This document shows, in pieces, positions 59,010 to 64,000 of a stretch of 64,000 bases of DNA. Every line of letters starts with the position of its first letter. Positions within the stretch are counted from its first letter, which is position 1. The stretch comes from Durusdinium trenchii. Taxonomy: Eukaryota; Sar; Dinophyceae; Suessiales; Symbiodiniaceae. The position numbers and the translations under genes were made by a program. The stretch is from assembly GCA_963970005.1 (NCBI GenBank), contig CAXAMN010021718.1:953243-1017242 (forward strand), read 5' to 3'. The notes beneath the pieces are model-generated. The model was not told the origin of the DNA and searched no databases. It worked only from the letters and a program-made list of their open reading frames with translations.

Positions 59010-59101
59010 CCTGGAACCCAGACATGACCTCTGTTTTGATAGGAAGTTGGATGATATTTGGGGTGGTTTGGTGGTCCGGAGATCACGACCAGGTTCCAGG
59101 T
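59010..59101 (-). mobile_element. Family B element, reverse orientation
   Basis: CATGACCTCTGTTTTGATAG at the left and GATCACGACCAGGTTCCAGG at the right. Read in reverse it aligns with the 59883 copy, including TATCAAAACAG and ACCTGGTCGTGA. Confidence 0.75.
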
Positions 59102-59374
59102 ATGTTACCTTTGAACACCTGGGACCCTTCTACATAATGTTGGCTGAACACAAACCTCAATCCGATCTTATGTCAGCTCCGACACCCGGTGCTGGATTGG
59201 GATTTTGCGAAGAGCGAGCTACAACCATGACACCCTCAGCTATGGATGTGTTCTCTCTTTAACCATCCAGTAACACAGATGTTTGACTCGGTGAACTGGC
59301 CACGCATTTGCCGCGCGCGCGCGCGCGCGTACGCGTGCGCGTTGCGCGGCTTGAGAGCGAGCGACGTGTCTCAG

Positions 59375-59475
59375 GTGGCGCAGTGGCCAGGGACCTCAGA
59401 GACGCGGCGCAGTTCCGCGCGCTGAACATCACATGGGAAGCTGGTTTTGGCGCGTGCGTCTTCGGCGACGACGGA
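59375..59475 (+). CDS. Confident exon, unidentified protein
   Basis: After GTCTCAG|G the frame GAVARDLRDAAQFRALNITW then EAGFGACVFGDDG has G or C in most third positions and ends at GGA|GTTCTT in phase 0; it starts with a two-base codon part. The G-x-C-V-F-G-D-D-G end suggests a beta-hairpin. A CG-rich dinucleotide run (59312-59342) precedes it. Neighbouring exons of the same gene were not found. Confidence 0.55.
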
Positions 59476-59882
59476 GTTCTTTTTTTGGGGGGGTTCCTTC
59501 AGTCAAAAGATACACTCGTGGAATCCAAGGCCAGGAGATGTATAGGAGATATTAATCCTGGTATTTTGGTGTGGCAGAGCTGAAGTGATAAGCTCCGATA
59601 CAGGAATACTAAATGGTTATATCCCTGTGAGTCCAGTCGACTATTTGTCCATGGTTTGACTAGATGACAGAAGTCAAAGAATTTCTTTACTTCGGTCACT
59701 CCGGAGTTCCTCGAAAAGGTGGTTCTCCTCCACCCAGCACCCGCAAGGGAAACTCATCATGCTTGGGGGTAAACCTGGGCATAACACGCCATAACCGCCC
59801 TTTCCCAGTCCCTCAAGACCGGATTGGTTCGACCCCAGACCCCGACCCAAGAGGGCGACTGAAACTCATTTTGGCCTACATA

Positions 59883-59973
59883 GAACCTGGTCGTGACCTC
59901 TATTTTGGATCACCAACCAGGATAACAACCCAAAATATGGTCAAACTTCAACCTTCCTATCAAAACAGTGATC
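59883..59973. mobile_element. Family B element
   Basis: ACCTGGTCGTGACCTCTATT to TATCAAAACAGTGATCAT, with the shared inner CACCAACCAG and CCCAAAATATGG. 780 bases from the reverse copy at 59010. Confidence 0.78.
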
Positions 59974-60364
59974 ATCTCTGGGCTGTATTGGTTAGGCATT
60001 TCCTTTGAATATCGCACAGCGAGCTGTCGCACAGCGACTGGTCCAGTTCGAGGAGATTTGGTGACATGTTTCCCTAACATCGGAACATCGGAGAGCACGA
60101 AGGAGTGCCTGGAAAACCGAGCTCCCGAAGCAAAACTAACCGGTTGTTCCGACAAATAAGATCCTCATACCACAGTGCCCAGTGCTTGGAATGGACCATC
60201 AAAGATCCTCATGTCATACAACATGCCGTCTGAGACCGTCATTTCTCCTTGGGACCGGGTGAAAACCGGTCGCGCCCCACGCCACTCGGGTCGCCCCGTC
60301 CCAACCCGCCCCGCCGCACGCAAGGCTCCGCCACGCTCCGTGCGGTGCCGAGCGGGGGAGCTGA

Positions 60365-60421
60365 GTGGCGGTCGACGGGAAGACGGACGGGCACCACGCG
60401 GCACGGGCGCTGCTGGTTGCT
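60365..60421 (+). CDS. Candidate exon upstream of Clp-N exons
   Basis: Reads VAVDGKTDGHHAARALLVAG and Gln with very strong codon bias. The surrounding GC-rich DNA keeps several frames open on both strands, so the limits and even the strand are uncertain. It may belong to the Clp N-domain gene that begins to be recognisable 300 bases on. Confidence 0.35.
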
Positions 60422-60720
60422 GGCCAGACCACGAGCGAGAACAGAGTCCATCGGGGCACGGACGGAGGTGGAAGCTCCAGGACTCGAGCGAGATGTGTGA
60501 AGCACTTCCGGATATGGGGCAAACCAAGCCGGCAGGAGCTCTCTCTCATCCGCTCTCCCAAGCGATTCGGAGCTGAGCTCCCGATTCCAGTCCTACACCT
60601 CCCGTTCTTCAACTGAGTTGTTGGGCCGTCCATCCCTTCACGTCAACGCTTTCCTCACCCCCCGACGCCCGTATTTCACCATCGGCCTGCCACGCCGCAT
60701 ATTTCACCGACCCTGCGCAG

Positions 60721-60796
60721 GTCTTCGATCGCTTCAGGGAGGATGCCATCAACGTGATCTACGCGGCACAGGAAGAGGCGCTCCGCCGCAGTCGGG
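60721..60796 (+). CDS. Clp-N exon 1
   Basis: Follows a TGCGCAG|G acceptor; reads VFDRFREDAINVIYAAQEEA then LRRSR. Donor GTCGCC in phase 1. Confidence 0.7.
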
Positions 60797-61528
60797 GTCG
60801 CCCAGGAGAAACCGCGGCCGCGGTGGACGCGCCCGGCGTCTTGGGGAAGAACCGTATGCGAGGTGAAAAGAACCGCCCGGTGGAAGAACCCCGCCGGAGC
60901 CCGGTGGGTTTGGGAGGTGGTTTGCGGAGAAGAAGCAGGGAGGAAGTGTAAACCGTGTAGATTCTTGATTAGATAACACCCGCCAGAGGTGGATCGTAAA
61001 AGCTCCTCATATATATGGGGCATTGGGGGGGCTTTGTTGATCAAGAGTCCACATCATTAGGAAAGAGATTGAAAAAAAACACATGACAACTCAAAGTGTT
61101 TGATTCATAGGTTGTGAATAACATCACAATCACATCAACCAAACCAACTTTATCCAACTTTTAGATTTAACGATATTTAATGCGTTGCCCGTGCTTGAAA
61201 ACGTCGGTTGCCTTTGTGGTGGTTTTCCGTTTCTTCCCAAATCAGCCACGAAAAACACCACCAGGGACACCCGGCGAAACTTAAACATCATGGAACCTGC
61301 CTCATGGACCAGACTGGAAGACGATTTTCCTCTGCAACCCATCGGTTTTGAGGTTCGGTCTCATACCCAGGGCGCGTCGCGCGTCCTTCGCAGAGCCACG
61401 TCGACAGAGGTTGTGGAGCCGTCTGCACCGAGTTCATCCTTTACGGCATCTTGTCCCAGGTGGCCGCGGTGCTGCCGCCGACGATGGGAGCGGAAAGCAT
61501 CCGACCGGATGGTTGGGACTGGAATAAG
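60721..61528 (+). CDS. Clp N-domain (ClpC/ClpB-type chaperone) gene fragment
   Basis: Two exons (60721-60796 and 61410 to about 61528) join in phase 1 and together read as the start of a Clp N-terminal repeat. VFDRFREDAINVIYAAQEEA aligns with the F-E-R-F-T-x-x-A-x-x-V-I-x-x-A-Q-E-E-A consensus and CTEFILYGILS with V-G-T-E-x-x-L-x-G-L-L. This domain selects substrates and adaptors for Clp AAA+ unfoldases; the ATPase part is not visible in the window, so a smaller Clp-N-only protein (as in plastid ClpT/ClpS-type accessory proteins) is also possible. The normally conserved Gly before Thr-Glu is Cys. Confidence 0.65.
61410..61528 (+). CDS. Clp-N exon 2
   Basis: Starts after ACAGAG|G with two bases that complete a Gly codon; reads CGAVCTEFILYGILS, then QVAAVLPPTMGAESIRPDGW, DWNK. 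Codon bias stays strong past a CAG|GTGGCC site at 61459, so the longer form is preferred. The end is probably an AA|GC donor near 61528. Confidence 0.6.
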
Positions 61529-62136
61529 CTATGTAGTACCGAGATGGATGGGTCATAGATGGGGACCAATGTAACGGCGGTCAGACGAAGTCATGGGTTT
61601 TCTTCGTTTCGAGCGTGCTTGGATGTTGTTCTTAGTTGTTTCTTTCGGTGTCAACGCGAGAACGCCCCGAGGGTTCATACCTGCACCCGACTTCAAGTAC
61701 TGACAATGGAACATGACCCAATGGGACAATAGGTATACGGTGTACGACTGCACCCATGTTTGGGACGACGACCGGGGGTCCAGGAGTCCGGGTACAAGAC
61801 TGGAAGGAAATACCCAGGCCTTCCCGAAGAAAAATCCCGCAGAGGTGATTTTACTTTGCCGTTTGCAGTGCCTCATCTAAGTGGATCGAAGTTAAGCACA
61901 TCCACCCCGAAATTCAGACTTTCCATAGGTGCCATAGTCAAAAGTTACATGCCTAGAGCCTGAGTGACCCTTCTAACATAGCCCAACGTCCTACCAAAGC
62001 AGGAGTCGCATGACATGGCTATTTAAGGGGCTGACGCCCACCAGCGGGCCAGCAGGCCAACCATCAGAGGTTGTCTATTGTTGTTGTTGGTGTTTTGGTC
62101 GTGGTCGTTGGTGTTGCTGCTGCTGCTGCTGCTTCT

Positions 62137-62137
<1 letters not shown>

Positions 62138-62183
<46 letters not shown>

Positions 62184-62193
62184 NNNNNNNNNN

Positions 62194-62239
<46 letters not shown>
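62138..62239. repeat. GTA trinucleotide microsatellite with 10-N gap
   Basis: About 30 GTA/TAG units around a 10-N gap at 62184-62193, preceded by TGC/TGT and followed by TGG/TTG units. Confidence 0.95.
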
Positions 62240-62240
<1 letters not shown>

Positions 62241-62725
62241 CATGGTGGTGGTTGTTGTTGTTGCCGGGATCTCTTTCTCTTGCTCTTTCTCTGGAAGAGG
62301 AAAAGACGAAGAGCAAGCAGATACACCAAATGCAATAATGCACTTTAGTGCACGGCCACTCGGGCAGTATATCTCGCACCACGGGCCCTGAAAAAAAACA
62401 GCTATGTTGATGCCATCTGGGTACCCGCCGAACCTCATGTCGACAAAAGTGCCTCTGTCGACGCTCTCCTCAGTGGCCTGCGAGGTTCCATGTGACCTAA
62501 AGGTATAGGCCTTGTTCACGGGAGGTTGTTCACGGGTTGGACTGCTCGGGCTCCAGGTGGGCCACGACATAGCCCCAAATACTCTGAACATCCGCAAGAC
62601 GACGCTTCCTACTTACACCTCACTTGGGTGGCCAAGCTACCTGGTGGTTGCTCAAGCTCGCTGACATGCTTGGACTGCTCTCCAACCGGCCACGACCGTC
62701 CGCACCGACGTCCACACCGGTGCAG

Positions 62726-62874
62726 GACGCCAAGGCGGGCCTCCGAGGCGCCAAGACGGTGCTGGTCCCGGGCCCGGTGGGCGGGGACGGTGGCGTCAAG
62801 TGCTTGGGGATCACGGAGGGTGTGGGGAAGGCAGTGCCGTTTGGGGGGACGGACATGGACATGACCTTGAGATA
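62726..62874 (+). CDS. Confident exon, unidentified protein
   Basis: After GGTGCAG|G it reads DAKAGLRGAKTVLVPGPVGG, DGGVKCLGITEGVGKAVPFG and GTDMDMT, with almost complete third-position G/C. It is rich in Gly and Val and looks like a beta-rich domain. No family recognised. The donor lies somewhere after Met-Thr. It may follow the Clp-N exons in one transcript, but the phases could not be tested. Confidence 0.55.
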
Positions 62875-63827
62875 TCTTGAGTCAATTGAGTGTCCAGTCA
62901 TGACTGGTTTTTTAACATGCTTTAATTACCATTCGAATACGTTCGTATGATTCCCAGGTGAAATATGTTCCAGTCAAAACGGAAGTTTTGGGTTGGTGAG
63001 ATCACTGAACTTCCAGTTCTGTACAATGTTTCACAGGGCACACATCGTCCATGACACACGTCGCCTTGTGGGAAATTTTACGGGAAGACAGTGGCTGTTG
63101 CCAAGAAGTGAGCTAGGCTTGGTTTTGCGTATGGGTGATTTGCTTTCCCGAACTGGGTGAATTCGTTCTGGGGAATATGATGAAGTATTGTGTTTTCGTA
63201 CTTTTTTCCGGCTCGTTTTTGCAAACTCAAGTAAGTAGGGAAACGATTCAAACAGTTGGCCTATCTATATAGATGACATCTCGAAGTCATCGCATGTGGA
63301 AATCAGTGTTTTCGTTCACCCAGGCTCTTTGTGTGGCCGTTCGGCTCTTCCACGTAACCAATGTGATCTGTTCATCATGACATCTTTTTCCACCCGGAAG
63401 ATGATATGGGTGTGTATTTTATTAGGAAGACCCCTTGGCCCCATGGGTAGACTGGTCTGAATCCTCTTCTTCCATGCAGGAGGTCGAACTGGGAAGTCCT
63501 CCTATTTTAGTAGACATCCATTATAACCAGCACCCAGACGACTTGTTGATCCACATGGTTTGATGGTTTTTGGACACAATTGCCCGCCCCCAATACCCGG
63601 TTACGCGAAGTATTCTTCGCTTGCTGGCCTTCAGATGCCTGGTCTCCTGCAGTGAACACCATGGGTGTTCCATTGGGTTTGCTTGGTTTCCTCAGATCTT
63701 CCGAAACAAAGACAGCAGCTCGAAACAGTTCAGTTCAGATAGCTTCACATCTCCGCAACATGCATCTCCGATCTCCGTGCGGAGCCTTCCTCGAGGTCCG
63801 AACTGAACGAGCCAATCGCCAGCTGAG

Positions 63828-63965
63828 GTCCGCAAGGGCATCACCAAAGAGGCCTGTGTCTTACGAGCGAGCCACGCGATTCGAGCACACAAATCGGAGG
63901 GATCGGAGGGATCGTGGGATCTGATTGACACGGGTGACGACTTCCCCGAAGGCACCCCCCACTGA
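63828..63965 (+). CDS. Candidate exon with stop, unidentified
   Basis: After GCTGAG|G it reads VRKGITKEACVLRASHAIRA, HKSEGSEGSWDLIDTGDDF and PEGTPH, then TGA. The acidic C-terminal end and codon bias suggest a true C-terminus, or an internal exon with a donor before the stop. The minus strand is also open here. Confidence 0.42.
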   Translation, partial: VRKGITKEACVLRASHAIRAHKSEGSEGSWDLIDTGDDFPEGTPH

Positions 63966-64000
63966 CCAGGTCAGGTCTCGATGAAGCACTGAGCTCAATC

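Overview
The window looks like nuclear DNA of a dinoflagellate, probably of the Symbiodiniaceae type. That assignment is an inference. It rests on very short exons (about 45-170 bases) in long introns, acceptors that are mostly AG|G, GC and apparent GA splice donors beside GT, strong G/C at third codon positions in exons only, all firm genes on one strand, and a dense load of small hairpin elements and microsatellites. No tRNA, rRNA, spliced-leader gene, CRISPR array or prokaryotic operon was seen. There are three assembly gaps: 100 N at 20535, 10 N at 32712 and 10 N at 62184.

The main content is one large host gene on the + strand, about 2.5-48.6 kb, encoding an FHA / RING-CH (RINGv) E3-ligase-like protein. 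Twelve exons were found by reading translated motifs; seven junctions join in matching phase. The RING-CH zinc finger assembles from four exons with the family spacing (C-x2-C, C-x-C, x7-H-x2-C, x25-C-x2-C). A C-terminal FHA domain follows from a further set of exons.

Two other spliced genes lie inside introns of this host gene, on the SAME strand. An ALKBH6-like 2-oxoglutarate/Fe(II) dioxygenase (exons 9.9-15.8 kb) sits in a 13.7 kb interval between host exons. A family-4 glycosyltransferase resembling SQD2 / bacterial GT4 enzymes (27.5-40.05 kb) sits in the 20.6 kb intron that splits the RING-CH finger between its sixth and seventh zinc ligands. The same intron also carries two membrane-spanning exons (24.6 and 25.6 kb) and a few weaker exon candidates. 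Both nested enzymes differ from their families at a key residue: HxE instead of HxD in the dioxygenase, and loss of the first Glu of EX7E in the glycosyltransferase.

Downstream of 48.6 kb the + strand continues with scattered exons. These include an intronless 143-residue ORF at 51.1-51.6 kb, an unidentified exon at 59.4 kb, two phase-matched exons of a Clp N-domain protein at 60.7-61.5 kb, and unidentified exons at 62.7 and 63.8 kb. Two weak minus-strand exon candidates lie at 1.2-1.8 kb. Much of the rest is intron or intergenic DNA with at least two families of terminal-inverted-repeat elements (six and three copies), a dispersed GGCCTCCAACCTA repeat, several single hairpins, a 520-base minisatellite and trinucleotide arrays.

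All exon limits were found by eye from motifs, codon bias and splice phase. Start exons of the ALKBH6-like gene and a few internal exons were not found.
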